Source: Sphingopyxis macrogoltabida
GTDB taxonomy: Bacteria > Pseudomonadota > Alphaproteobacteria > Sphingomonadales > Sphingomonadaceae
NCBI GenBank assembly: GCA_003241685.1
Contig: QFPJ01000009.1
Span: 20,597 to 84,596, forward strand
Length of the DNA: 64,000 nt
Direction of reading: 5' to 3'
Under the pieces are notes generated by a model, which was given only the letters and a program-made list of their open reading frames with translations, did not search any database and was not told the origin of the DNA. How positions within the stretch are numbered: position 1 is the first letter of the stretch; every line of letters begins with the position of its first letter. The translations under genes and the position numbers were made by a program. Positions 8,035-16,658 of the stretch are shown in pieces.

Positions 8035-9351
8035 TCAATCGATCGCATCGAGCAAATCGCCGATCCGCCCGAACATCTCGTCGATCTGTGCCTTTTCGAC
8101 GATCAGCGGCGGCGACAGCGCGATGATGTCTCCCGTCGCGCGCACCAGCAGCCCCTTGTCGAAACAGGCGTGGAACAGCTCGTTCGCGCGCGCGGTCGGG
8201 GCGCCGGGGCGGGGTTCGAGTTCGATCCCCGCAACCAGCCCGACCGTGCGGATATCGATGACATGCCGCCGCCCTTTCAGGCCATGCGCCGCGTCGTCCC
8301 AATAAGCGGCGAGATCGTTGGAGCGGTCGAACAGGTTATCGCGGACATACAGGTCCAGCGTCGCGAGCCCCGCCGCGCTCGCCAGTGGATGGCCCGAATA
8401 GGTATAGCCGTGGAACAGTTCGATGCCGCCCGCGACGCTGTCGATCACCGCGTCGTGCAGATCGCGCCGCACCGCGACCGCGCCCATCGGCACCGCGGCA
8501 TTGGTCAATCCCTTGGCCATGGTGATGATGTCGGGGGTCACGCCCCACGCGCCCGATGCGGTGGCCGCCCCGACGCGTCCGAAAGCCGTGATCACCTCGT
8601 CAAAGATCAGGATGATGCCATGCCGGTCGCAAATCGCGCGCAGCCGCTGAAGATAGCCCTGCGGCGGCAACAGCACCCCGGTCGACCCCGCCATCGGCTC
8701 GACGATCACCGCCGCGATCGTTTCGGCGCCGTGCAGTTCTACCATGCGCTGAAGGTCGTCGGCCAGTTCCGCACCATGCGCCGGAAAGCCGCGTGTGAAG
8801 GCATTGCGGTCGATGTCGTGCGTGTGACGCAGATGATCGACGCCGGGCAGGCCGCCGCCGAAGGCGCGCCGGTTGTTGACGAGGCCGCCGACGCTGATCC
8901 CGCCAAATCCCGTGCCATGATAGCCGCGCTCGCGCCCGATCAGGCGGGTGCGCGTCCCCTGCCCCTTTGCGCGCTGGACCGCCAGCGCGATCTTGAGCGC
9001 GGTATCGACCGATTCGGACCCGCTGTTGGTGAAGAAGATGCGGTCGAGTCCCGCCGGCATCATCTCGGCCAGCCGCCGCGCCAATTCGAACGGGGCGGGA
9101 TGGCCAAGCTGGAAGGTCGGGGCGAAATCCAGCGTTGCCGCCGCCTGTGCGATCGCCGCGCTGATCTCCGGCCGGCAATGACCCGCATTGCTGCACCACA
9201 GGCCCGCGGTGCCGTCCAGTATCTGCCGCCCGTCGCTCGACTGGTAATACATGCCGCTCGCCGACACGAGCTGGCGCGGGTGCGCCTTGTACGCGCGATT
9301 GGCGGTAAAGGGCATCCAGAAGGACGCCAGAGCATCATTGTCGCCGCGCAT
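8035..9351 (-). CDS. Class III aminotransferase, omega-amino acid (beta-alanine)--pyruvate type
   Basis: A 438-residue PLP enzyme of fold type I. The opening FWMPFTANRAYKAHPR and LDGTAGLWCSNAGHCRPEI closely follow omega-amino acid:pyruvate transaminases. TNSGSESVDTALK binds the cofactor phosphate, IIAVIVEP-like and LIFDEVITAFGR strands follow, and the Schiff-base lysine is in MAKGLTNAAVPMG. Such enzymes move the terminal amine of beta-alanine, GABA or diamines to pyruvate. It is transcribed away from the adjacent polyamine genes, which suggests it removes amine from polyamine breakdown products. The ATG has an AGGAG ribosome site 9 bases upstream. The precise substrate is not determined by sequence. 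Confidence 0.88.
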   Translation of the reverse strand: MRGDNDALASFWMPFTANRAYKAHPRQLVSASGMYYQSSDGRQILDGTAGLWCSNAGHCRPEISAAIAQAAATLDFAPTFQLGHPAPFELARRLAEMMPAGLDRIFFTNSGSESVDTALKIALAVQRAKGQGTRTRLIGRERGYHGTGFGGISVGGLVNNRRAFGGGLPGVDHLRHTHDIDRNAFTRGFPAHGAELADDLQRMVELHGAETIAAVIVEPMAGSTGVLLPPQGYLQRLRAICDRHGIILIFDEVITAFGRVGAATASGAWGVTPDIITMAKGLTNAAVPMGAVAVRRDLHDAVIDSVAGGIELFHGYTYSGHPLASAAGLATLDLYVRDNLFDRSNDLAAYWDDAAHGLKGRRHVIDIRTVGLVAGIELEPRPGAPTARANELFHACFDKGLLVRATGDIIALSPPLIVEKAQIDEMFGRIGDLLDAID

Positions 9352-9398
9352 TGCCGATCGCTCCTGCCTGTATCCGTCATCCTTGACGAAGGGACGGC

Positions 9399-9417
9399 GG
9401 CCGGGTCAAGCCCGGCC
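9399..9417. repeat. Short palindrome resembling a truncated intergenic palindromic repeat
   Basis: GGCCGGG at 9399-9405 pairs with CCCGGCC at 9411-9417 around a TCAAG loop. It follows a GTCATCC motif at 9377. This is the core form of the larger paired palindromes found elsewhere in the window. It lies in the divergent promoter region (9352-9576) between the transaminase and the first polyamine synthetase gene, where I see no other clear element. Confidence 0.45.
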
Positions 9418-9576
9418 TGCCGAAAATGCCGCGCCGCGCCTTTCTGGCAACCAAAGAATTGCGCATATAACCATACCGAAAATGGCGGAAACACGTCCCC
9501 TCTGGCGCTTCGGCGAAGTTCGCGATAGGCTGGCGCTTCCACAAACGGGCCGGTTCCTCGGCCCAATCGGGGGCGC

Positions 9577-10923
9577 ATGTCAGTCAATCTGGAACAATGG
9601 ATCAGCGAAAATAAGATCGACGAAGTCGAATGTATCGTCCCCGACATCAACGGGGTCCAGCGCGGCAAGGTGCTGCCGGCCCGCAAATTCCTGTCGTCGG
9701 TGAAGGATCGGTCGCTGCGTATTCCGGGCAGCGTCTTCATCTGCACGATCGACGGCCATTACCCCGAAGACATCGACGATATCTGGGACAAGGATCCCGA
9801 CAAATATCTGGTCGCCGATCCCGGCACCATCTGCGTCGCGCCCGGCTTTTCCTCGCCGACCGCCTTCGTGATTGCCGACGCGTTCAACGGCGACGGGACC
9901 GAAGTCGACATCGCGCCGCGCACCATCCTGAAAAAAGTGCTCCAACTCTATGCCGACAAGGGCTGGAAGCCGATCATCGCACCCGAGGTCGAATTCTATC
10001 TGGTGTCGCAGAACGTCGATCCCGATTTCCCGTTGACCCCGCCGACGGGCCGCTCGGGCCGCAGCGAGACCGCCAGCCAGCCTTACGGACTGGAGGCGAT
10101 GAACGAATATGAGGACATCATCGATCATATCTATGACGATTGTGAGCTGATGGGGCTCGATATCGACACGATGATCCACGAAATGGGCGCGGCGCAGCTG
10201 GAAGTGAACTTCCTGCACGGCGACCCGCTGCGCCTGGCCGACGAAGTCTTTCTGTTCAAGCGCGTGGTCCGCAACGTCGCCAAGCAGCACGACGTCTATG
10301 CGACCTTCATGGCGAACCCGATGGCCGGCCAGCCGGGCAGCGCGATGCATATCCACCAGTCGGTCGTCGATGCCGAAACGGGCCGCAACCTGTTCGCCAC
10401 CGCCAACGGCCGCGACAGCGCGGCCTTCCGCAGTTACGTCGCCGGGCTCATTCGCTTCATGCCCCAGATTTCCCCGATGTGGGCGCCCAATGTGAACAGT
10501 TTTCGCCGGATGCGGCCCGACAGCGCGGCGCCGATCAACGTGCAATGGGGCGTCGACAACCGCAGTTGCGGCTTTCGCATCCCGGTCGCGGACAAGGCCA
10601 ACCGCCGTGTCGAAAACCGCCTGCCCGGCGCCGACAGCAACCCCTATCTGGCGATCGCGGCGTCGCTCGTCTGCGGTTACATCGGCATGGTCGATCGCAT
10701 GGTCCCGCCCAAGCCGATCACCGGCAGCGCCTATAACCGCGCCCGCACCCTGCCCCGCACGCTGGAAGCGGCGCTCGACCGCTTCGCCTCGTGCAAAAAG
10801 GTCCGCAATCTGCTCGGCGACGATTTCTTCGAAATCTTCTTCGCGGTGAAGGATTATGAGCTGTTCAACTATCAGTCGGTGGTGTCGAGCTGGGAACGCG
10901 AACATCTGTTGATGCGGGTCTGA
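9577..10923 (+). CDS. puuA: Glutamine synthetase family protein, gamma-glutamylputrescine synthetase-like
   Basis: This 448-residue protein has the two-domain glutamine synthetase fold: N-terminal beta-grasp (CIVPDINGVQRGKVLPARKF) and catalytic domain with APEVEFYL, MIHEMGAAQLEVNF (metal Glu), GSAMHIHQSV (His loop), NSFRRMRPDSAAP and RVENRLPGADSNPYLAIA. It is shorter and lacks the adenylylation-site context of GlnA, consistent with PuuA/SpuI enzymes that join glutamate to putrescine using ATP. It starts a polyamine operon and precedes the oxidase by 63 bp. A second homologue lies two genes downstream, so the pair may differ in amine substrate. Confidence 0.85.
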   Translation: MSVNLEQWISENKIDEVECIVPDINGVQRGKVLPARKFLSSVKDRSLRIPGSVFICTIDGHYPEDIDDIWDKDPDKYLVADPGTICVAPGFSSPTAFVIADAFNGDGTEVDIAPRTILKKVLQLYADKGWKPIIAPEVEFYLVSQNVDPDFPLTPPTGRSGRSETASQPYGLEAMNEYEDIIDHIYDDCELMGLDIDTMIHEMGAAQLEVNFLHGDPLRLADEVFLFKRVVRNVAKQHDVYATFMANPMAGQPGSAMHIHQSVVDAETGRNLFATANGRDSAAFRSYVAGLIRFMPQISPMWAPNVNSFRRMRPDSAAPINVQWGVDNRSCGFRIPVADKANRRVENRLPGADSNPYLAIAASLVCGYIGMVDRMVPPKPITGSAYNRARTLPRTLEAALDRFASCKKVRNLLGDDFFEIFFAVKDYELFNYQSVVSSWEREHLLMRV

Positions 10924-10941
10924 CCGTGCGCATCCGTTCCC

Positions 10942-10964
10942 CCTCCCCGTTCGCTCGACGCGAG
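10942..10964 (+). other. GC-rich hairpin between puuA-like gene and oxidase gene
   Basis: CCCCGTTCGC and GCGAGCGGGG form a near-perfect stem (one G-T type mismatch) in the 63-bp gap between the first synthetase gene and the oxidase gene. There is no T-run. It may protect or process the polycistronic mRNA. The exact ends are approximate. Confidence 0.4.
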
Positions 10965-10986
10965 CGGGGTTAGAATTGGTGTCGGA

Positions 10987-12255
10987 ATGACCGATCCGCT
11001 CAATCACAGCTATTACGCCGCGACCGCGCATCCATCGCCGCCACGCGGCGATGTTCGGGGAGCTTCGCGCTGCGACGTGGCGGTCATCGGCGGCGGCTTC
11101 ACGGGGCTCAGCGCCGCGCTCGCCTGCGCCGAACGCGGCTTTTCGGTCATCCTGCTGGAAGCCGATCATATCGGTTTCGGCGCCTCCGGCCGCAACGGCG
11201 GACAGCTGATTCCCGGCCTGCGCTGGACGGCCTCCGAGCTGGAGGCCGAATTCGGCCGCGAACGCGCCGACGCCCTGTTCGACCTGTGCTGGCGCGACAA
11301 TCGCGTGAAAGCGCGGATCGCCAGGCACGGGATCGACTGCGATCTGAAAGCCGGTCATCTGGAGGCGGCGTGGACGCCAAAGGATTTCGACGCGATCCGG
11401 CGCGAGGCCGATTATCTTGCCCACCGGTTCGACTATCGCACCGACACCGTCCGCAAGGACGAAATGGCCGCGCATATCGCCAGCCCACTCTATCATGGCG
11501 GCATCCATGACCCCCACGGCGGACATTTCCACCCGCTGAACTATGCGATCGGCCTTGCCCGCGCCGCACAAGCCGCGGGCGTCGATATCCGCGAACACCA
11601 CCGCGCCGATCGGATCGAGGAGGCGGCCGGCGGTCTTCGCGTGGCGACGGACGGGGCGGGCGTCTCCGCCCGTTACGTCATCGACGCCACCGACAGCTGG
11701 ATCGCCGATGTCGAACCCGACCTCGGCCGCTACACCGTGCCGATCATGAACTATAATATCGCGACCGCGCCGCTTGCGAACGCGGACGACCTGCTCCCGA
11801 CCGACGCGGCGGTCGCCGACAGCCGCTTCGTGCTCAACTATTTCCGCCTGTCGGCCGACAAGCGCCTGATCTTCGGCGGCGGCGAGCGTTATTCGCAGAC
11901 CCCGCCGCGCGACATTGCCGCCTTTGTCCGGCCGTTCATGACAGAGGTGTTTCCGCAGATTGCCGACGCAGCGATCGACTATGGCTGGGGCGGCGCGGTC
12001 GCGGTAACGCGGAACCGGCTGCCGCATGTCGGGCGGCGCGGCAATGTCTTTTTCGCGCACGGTTTTTCCGGGCACGGCGCGATGATCACGACGCTGGCGG
12101 GCGAATTGGTCGCCGAGGCGCTGGCCGGCACTGCCGAGCGTTTCGACGTGCTCGCAAGCCTGCCCTCGCCGCCCTTTCCGGGCGGAACATGGCTGCGTCG
12201 GCCGCTCGCCACGCTGGGGTTGCTCTGGTATGCGCTGCGCGACCGGATGGGGTAA
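10987..12255 (+). CDS. puuB: FAD-dependent oxidase, gamma-glutamylputrescine oxidase type
   Basis: A 422-residue DAO-family flavoprotein. The dinucleotide-binding motif is CDVAVIGGGFTGLSAALACAERG (about 30-52), followed by the E-rich strand VILLEADHIGFGASGRNGGQ and a C-terminal FAD loop with HGFSGHGAMITTLAGELVAEA. PuuB oxidises gamma-glutamylputrescine to gamma-glutamyl-gamma-aminobutyraldehyde with release of ammonia and hydrogen peroxide. It sits between two PuuA-like synthetase genes, which strongly supports this assignment over other DAO enzymes. Its stop is 10 bases before the next start. The aldehyde dehydrogenase (PuuC) that should act next is not in the cluster. Confidence 0.88.
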   Translation: MTDPLNHSYYAATAHPSPPRGDVRGASRCDVAVIGGGFTGLSAALACAERGFSVILLEADHIGFGASGRNGGQLIPGLRWTASELEAEFGRERADALFDLCWRDNRVKARIARHGIDCDLKAGHLEAAWTPKDFDAIRREADYLAHRFDYRTDTVRKDEMAAHIASPLYHGGIHDPHGGHFHPLNYAIGLARAAQAAGVDIREHHRADRIEEAAGGLRVATDGAGVSARYVIDATDSWIADVEPDLGRYTVPIMNYNIATAPLANADDLLPTDAAVADSRFVLNYFRLSADKRLIFGGGERYSQTPPRDIAAFVRPFMTEVFPQIADAAIDYGWGGAVAVTRNRLPHVGRRGNVFFAHGFSGHGAMITTLAGELVAEALAGTAERFDVLASLPSPPFPGGTWLRRPLATLGLLWYALRDRMG

Positions 12256-12265
12256 GGAGCTTTTA

Positions 12266-13672
12266 ATGTCGAAATCATCGGGCGTGATCGCGCCGCGTTC
12301 GGAAGCCGAGGCGTTTTTCGAGGCCAACCCCGATGTCGATTCGATCGAGATGATCTACACCGACATGGGCGGCGTCCCGCGCGGCAAGCGGCTGCGCCAG
12401 CACGAAGTGCTGGCGGTCTATGACAGCGGCCGGATGTTTCCGGGGTCGATCACGGTCGTCGACATCACGGGACAAGACACCGTCGAAACGGGGCTGGTGT
12501 GGGAAGACGGCGACGCGGACCGGTCGATGAAGCCGGTCCCCGGCACGCTGGTCCGCACGCCGTGGGGTGGCGAGAGCGCCGCGCAGTTCCTCGCCAGTTT
12601 CTACGAACTCGACGGCACACCCCACGACCTTGATCCCCGCCATGTTCTGGGCCGCGTGATCGACCGCTTTACCGCCGACGGCCTGACCCCGGCGCTGGCG
12701 GTCGAGCTGGAATTCTATCTCGTCGATCCGCGCCGCGCCCGCGACGGGACCATCCGTCCCGCCCGTCCCGCCTACAGTCGCAGCGCGCCCCGCAATGTCG
12801 AAGTCTATGGCCTGCGCGAGCTGGACGATTTCCGGCCCTTCTTCGATGCGCTTTATGCGGCCACCGATGCGCAGGGCCTGCCACTGGAAAGCGCGATTTC
12901 CGAATTTGCACCGGGCCAGTTCGAGCTGACGCTTCGCTACAAGCCCGACGCGCTGCGCGCATGCGATGATGCAATCATGTACAAGCGGCTGGTGAAGGCG
13001 ATCGCCCAGGCGCAGGGGCTGGAAGCGACCTTCATGGCCAAGCCCTTCGCCGAACAGGCGGGCAGCGGCATGCACATCCATGTGTCGATGAACGACGCGA
13101 AGGACGCCAATATCTTCGCGAGCGACGACCCGGAAGGCACGCCCGCGCTGCGCCATGCGATCGGCGGCATGATCGGCACGGTCGGAGACGCCTTCGCGCT
13201 CTTCGCGCCGCACGCCAACAGCTTTCGCCGGTTCAAGGCGAACAGCTATGCCCCCGTCGCGCCGACCTGGGGCGTCAACAACCGCACCGTGTCGTTCCGC
13301 ATCCCCGCCGGCCCGCCGCCGAGCCGTCACGTCGAGCATCGCGCGTGCGGCGCCGACGCCAATCCCTATCTGGCCGTCGCGGCCGTCCTTGCCGGCATTC
13401 ATCATGGCATGGCGGACATGATCGATCCCGGTCCGGCGGTCGTCGGCAACGGCTATGACCGCGACGACAGGGGCGACGACGTGCTTCGGAAACATTGGCC
13501 GCCGTCGAACTGGTTCGCGGCGGTCGACCGCTTCCACGCATCGGCGCTGATGCGCGACTATCTGGGCGACCGCTTCGTCGAGATGTTCAGCATCGTGAAG
13601 CGTGTGGAACAGGATCGCTATTTCAGCGCGGTGCCGCCGATCGATTACGACTGGTATCTGCGCAACGCATGA
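12266..13672 (+). CDS. Second glutamine synthetase family protein (gamma-glutamylpolyamine synthetase-like)
   Basis: This 468-residue protein parallels the gene at 9577: IYTDMGGVPRGKRLRQHEV at the N-terminus, AVELEFYLVD, SEFAPGQFELTLRYK, GSGMHIHVSMND, NSFRRFKANSYAPVAP and HVEHRACGADANPYLAVAA. The ATG at 12266 is preceded by AAGGAG at ideal spacing; upstream codons overlap the oxidase gene and were excluded. The central region carries an extra polar segment (RARDGTIRPARPAYSRS) absent from the first copy. It probably glutamylates a different mono- or polyamine. It closes the synthetase-oxidase-synthetase trio, and the transporter genes follow after 104 bp. Confidence 0.84.
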   Translation: MSKSSGVIAPRSEAEAFFEANPDVDSIEMIYTDMGGVPRGKRLRQHEVLAVYDSGRMFPGSITVVDITGQDTVETGLVWEDGDADRSMKPVPGTLVRTPWGGESAAQFLASFYELDGTPHDLDPRHVLGRVIDRFTADGLTPALAVELEFYLVDPRRARDGTIRPARPAYSRSAPRNVEVYGLRELDDFRPFFDALYAATDAQGLPLESAISEFAPGQFELTLRYKPDALRACDDAIMYKRLVKAIAQAQGLEATFMAKPFAEQAGSGMHIHVSMNDAKDANIFASDDPEGTPALRHAIGGMIGTVGDAFALFAPHANSFRRFKANSYAPVAPTWGVNNRTVSFRIPAGPPPSRHVEHRACGADANPYLAVAAVLAGIHHGMADMIDPGPAVVGNGYDRDDRGDDVLRKHWPPSNWFAAVDRFHASALMRDYLGDRFVEMFSIVKRVEQDRYFSAVPPIDYDWYLRNA

Positions 13673-13776
13673 ATTGATGCCGATTTCTTTGAGAGATTCC
13701 GTGCTGCGCTGCAAAATACCCCCTTTTCAAGCCGGACATATTGAGTCAGCTTGATGACACAAACAGGGAGGCAGCC

Positions 13777-14883
13777 ATGGATCTGAACGAACTGCTCAAT
13801 CGCACCCGGGGCCGACGCTCGCTCTTGCAGGCGCTGGGGGTCGCGGCGGTCGGTATCAGCTTCGGTGGCGTCGCCGCCTGCAGCAAGGGCGAGGAAAAGA
13901 AGCTCGCCAACGGCGAAGAGGCCAAGCTCAACTTCTACAACTGGGACACCTATATCGGCGAGACGACGCTCGACGATTTCAAGGAAGCCACCGGCGTCGC
14001 GGTGACGATGGACCTGTTCGACAGCAACGACGTTCTCTTTGCCAAGTTCAAGGCCGGCAATCCCGGCTACGACGTCATCGTGCCGTCGAACGATTTCGTC
14101 GAGCGGATGGTCCGCGCCGACATGCTCCAGCCGCTCGACCATGCGGCGATCCCGAACATGAAGAATATCGACCCCAGCTTCATCGACGTCGAATATGATC
14201 CGGGGCGCAAATTTTCCATGCCCTATACCTGGCTGACGCTGGGCATCGGCTATCGCAAGTCGAAGGTGTCGGCCAAGCCCGACAGCTGGAAGGTGCTGTT
14301 CGACAGCCCCGAATATGCCGGCCGCATCGCCTGGCTGTCGGAGGCGGGCGACATGTTCCGTCTATATGGGAAATATCTGGGCAAATCGGTCAATGCGCTG
14401 ACCCCGGCCGACATCGCGGCGATCGAAGCGATGATGATCAAGCAGAAGCCCCATGTGAAGAAATTCCACGAGGACGACGGGCAGGACCTGCTGCTGAAGG
14501 GCGATTGCGACGTCGTGCTGGAATATAACGGCGATATTGCGCAGATCATGAGCGAAGACGACGACGTCGATTTCGTCGTGCCGAAGGAAGGCAGCCAGCT
14601 CAATTCGGACAATCTGTGCATCCCCAAGGGCGCGCCTCATCCGAAGAATGCCCATGCGTTCATCAACTATATCCTCGATGCCGAAGTCGACAAGGCGATC
14701 ACCGAAACGATCCTCTATCCGACGCCGAATGCCGCGGCGAAGGCGCTGATGCCCGACAGTTACAAGAACAACCCCGTCATCTTCCCGCCCGCCGACGTGC
14801 TGGCAAAATGCGAATATGCGAAGTTCAATCCGGACCTTCAGCCGCTCTATGAAGAGGCGTTCACGCGGGTGCGGGCGGCCTGA
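13777..14883 (+). CDS. potF: Polyamine ABC transporter substrate-binding protein (PotF/PotD type)
   Basis: A 368-residue extracellular solute-binding protein. The N-terminus combines an Arg pair (RGRRSLLQALGVAAVG) with a lipobox-like GVAACSKG, so it is probably a Tat-exported lipoprotein. The mature part starts with LNFYNWDTYIGETTLDDF, the classic PotD/PotF opening, and contains YDVIVPSNDFVERMVRADML and VVLEYNGDIAQIMSEDDD. It binds putrescine or spermidine in the periplasm for the permeases encoded next. A GGGAGG ribosome site supports the ATG at 13777. An upstream in-frame ATG at 13741 was rejected as it lacks both a ribosome site and homology. Confidence 0.92.
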   Translation: MDLNELLNRTRGRRSLLQALGVAAVGISFGGVAACSKGEEKKLANGEEAKLNFYNWDTYIGETTLDDFKEATGVAVTMDLFDSNDVLFAKFKAGNPGYDVIVPSNDFVERMVRADMLQPLDHAAIPNMKNIDPSFIDVEYDPGRKFSMPYTWLTLGIGYRKSKVSAKPDSWKVLFDSPEYAGRIAWLSEAGDMFRLYGKYLGKSVNALTPADIAAIEAMMIKQKPHVKKFHEDDGQDLLLKGDCDVVLEYNGDIAQIMSEDDDVDFVVPKEGSQLNSDNLCIPKGAPHPKNAHAFINYILDAEVDKAITETILYPTPNAAAKALMPDSYKNNPVIFPPADVLAKCEYAKFNPDLQPLYEEAFTRVRAA

Positions 14884-14907
14884 CGGGTCCGGTGGGGGGC
14901 ACCGGGG

Positions 14908-15813
14908 ATGGCCGAACAGGACTGGAAAACGAACAGAAACGGCTTTGCCGCCGTGTCGGTGCCGACACTATTCTGGGTCATCGCCTTTTTCATCGTCCCG
15001 ATGGCGATCGTCTGGCTCTACAGCTTCGGTGAAAATCGCGGCCTGACCGAGATCGCTATCTCGGGCACGCTCGACAACTACAAACGCGCGACCGAATGGC
15101 TCTACGTCATCATATTCGGAAAAAGCTTCGCGGTCGCAGCGCTCGTCACGCTCATCTGCCTGATCGTAGGTTTTCCGGTGGCGATGGCGATCACCTTCGC
15201 CAGCGACAAGTGGCGGCCGTGGCTGCTGCTCGGCATCATGCTGCCCTTCTGGACCAATTTGCTGATCCGCACCTATGCGCTGATGATGCTGCTCGGTACG
15301 CAAGGCTATGCGAACAAGGGGCTGGGCGCGCTGTGGGAAGGGACGAGCTGGGTGAAGACGCTCGTCGGGCTCCAGCCGCTGCCGACATGGGAGCCGGTGC
15401 AACTGCTGTTCAACAATTTCGCGGTCGTCTTCGGTCTCGTCTATGTCCACCTGCCCTTCATGGTGCTGCCGCTTTACGCCGCGCTCGACCGGCTCGACCG
15501 CAGCCTGATCGAAGCGAGCCTCGACCTTGGCGCCGGACATTTCCGTACCATCATGCGGATCGTCGTGCCGCTTGCCGCGCCGGGCATCGTCGCGGGCGTT
15601 ATGATCACGCTGATCCCGGCACTCGGCGCCTATCTCACGCCCGACCTGATGGGCGGGACCGACAGCCAGATGATCGCCAACGTCATCGAGCGGCAGTTCA
15701 AGAAGGCGAATGACTGGCCCTTCGGCGCCGCCCTATCCTTCCTGCTCATCTATGCGATGTTCATCCTGATCGCGTTTCAGTCGATGCGCCGCAAGGTGCC
15801 GGAGGCGCACTGA
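14908..15813 (+). CDS. potH: Polyamine ABC transporter permease (PotH/PotB type)
   Basis: A 301-residue inner-membrane permease with about six helices (for example WVIAFFIVPMAIVWLY, LLGIMLPFWTNLLIRTYALM, VVFGLVYVHLPFMVLPLYA). The cytoplasmic coupling loop reads LIEASLDLGAGHFRTIMRIVVPLA, the EAA motif that docks on the ATPase. It forms the translocation channel with the next gene product. It lies 24 bp after the binding-protein gene, and its stop shares a base with the next start. Confidence 0.92.
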   Translation: MAEQDWKTNRNGFAAVSVPTLFWVIAFFIVPMAIVWLYSFGENRGLTEIAISGTLDNYKRATEWLYVIIFGKSFAVAALVTLICLIVGFPVAMAITFASDKWRPWLLLGIMLPFWTNLLIRTYALMMLLGTQGYANKGLGALWEGTSWVKTLVGLQPLPTWEPVQLLFNNFAVVFGLVYVHLPFMVLPLYAALDRLDRSLIEASLDLGAGHFRTIMRIVVPLAAPGIVAGVMITLIPALGAYLTPDLMGGTDSQMIANVIERQFKKANDWPFGAALSFLLIYAMFILIAFQSMRRKVPEAH

Positions 15814-16655
15814 TGGCGCTGTTCGCCCGCTCGCCGATCGCGCCGCTCGAATATAGCCGCACATTGTGGATGCGGCTGTGGGTCGGGACGGTGATGGTCT
15901 TCCTCTACGCGCCGCTGGTGGTGCTGATGGTCTTCAGCTTCAACGACAGCAAGCGCAACGTCGTATGGCGCGGCTTCACGACCAAATATTATGAAAAGGC
16001 GCTGGGTAACGACCAGCTGGTCGAGGCGCTGATCAATTCGCTCACCATCGCCGCGCTCGCCACGGTCGCCAGCCTCGTGCTCGGGGCGATCTCGGCGGTG
16101 ATGCTGTGGCGTTTCCGTTTCCCGTTCAAGGGCGCGGTCGATGGCGTCATATCGCTGCCGATCATCGTTCCCGAAATCTGTCTGGGCGTCGCCTTCCTGA
16201 TGTTCTTTGCGGCGGTCGACTGGCCCACGGGGCTGATCTGGCCCTTCAACCTGGGAGCGATCACCATTGCGCACATCACCTTCTGCTTTCCGTTCGTCAC
16301 CATGGTCGTCCGATCCCGGCTCGCCAGCTTCAATCGCGAACAGGAGGAAGCGGCGAAAGACCTGGGGGCCAGCGAATGGCAGGTATTTCGCGACGTGCTG
16401 ATCCCGCACATGAAACCCGCGCTGGTCGCCGGGGCGCTGCTGTCCTTCACGCTCAGCCTCGACGATTTCGTCATCACCTATTTCACCAGCGGACCCGACA
16501 CCATCACCTTCCCGGTAAAGGTCTATTCGATGGTCCGCTTCTCGGTCACGCCGGAGGTGAACGCGGCGTCGACCCTGCTCATCATCCTGACCGTCGTCCT
16601 CACCTTCATTGCGCTGAAGCTGCAGGGCGTGAAAGCCATTGCGGAGACGCACTGA
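15813..16655 (+). CDS. potI: Polyamine ABC transporter permease (PotI/PotC type)
   Basis: A 280-residue membrane permease, partner of the preceding gene. It opens with a helix around VMVFLYAPLVVLMVFSFND and has the EAA coupling motif EEAAKDLGASEWQVFRDVLIPHM at about 180-200. The C-terminal segment LLSFTLSLDDFVITYFTSG is characteristic of PotC/PotI. The ATG overlaps the previous stop (TGATG), indicating coupled translation and a one-to-one subunit ratio. The ATPase gene follows after 3 bp. Confidence 0.92.
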   Translation: MALFARSPIAPLEYSRTLWMRLWVGTVMVFLYAPLVVLMVFSFNDSKRNVVWRGFTTKYYEKALGNDQLVEALINSLTIAALATVASLVLGAISAVMLWRFRFPFKGAVDGVISLPIIVPEICLGVAFLMFFAAVDWPTGLIWPFNLGAITIAHITFCFPFVTMVVRSRLASFNREQEEAAKDLGASEWQVFRDVLIPHMKPALVAGALLSFTLSLDDFVITYFTSGPDTITFPVKVYSMVRFSVTPEVNAASTLLIILTVVLTFIALKLQGVKAIAETH

Positions 16656-16658
16656 CCC

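Noticed and set aside
9580..12327. Long reverse-strand open frame of over 900 codons opposite the polyamine synthetase and oxidase genes
   Set aside because: It is antisense to genes with clear motifs, is very rich in Arg, Asp, Gly and His, and lacks any recognisable domain; GC-rich codon phase creates such long frames.
13673..13776. Possible riboswitch or attenuator before the polyamine transporter operon
   Set aside because: No convincing stem-loop series or T-run was seen; only a small GTCA/TGAC pair near 13745-13758 is present, so I did not annotate a regulatory RNA.
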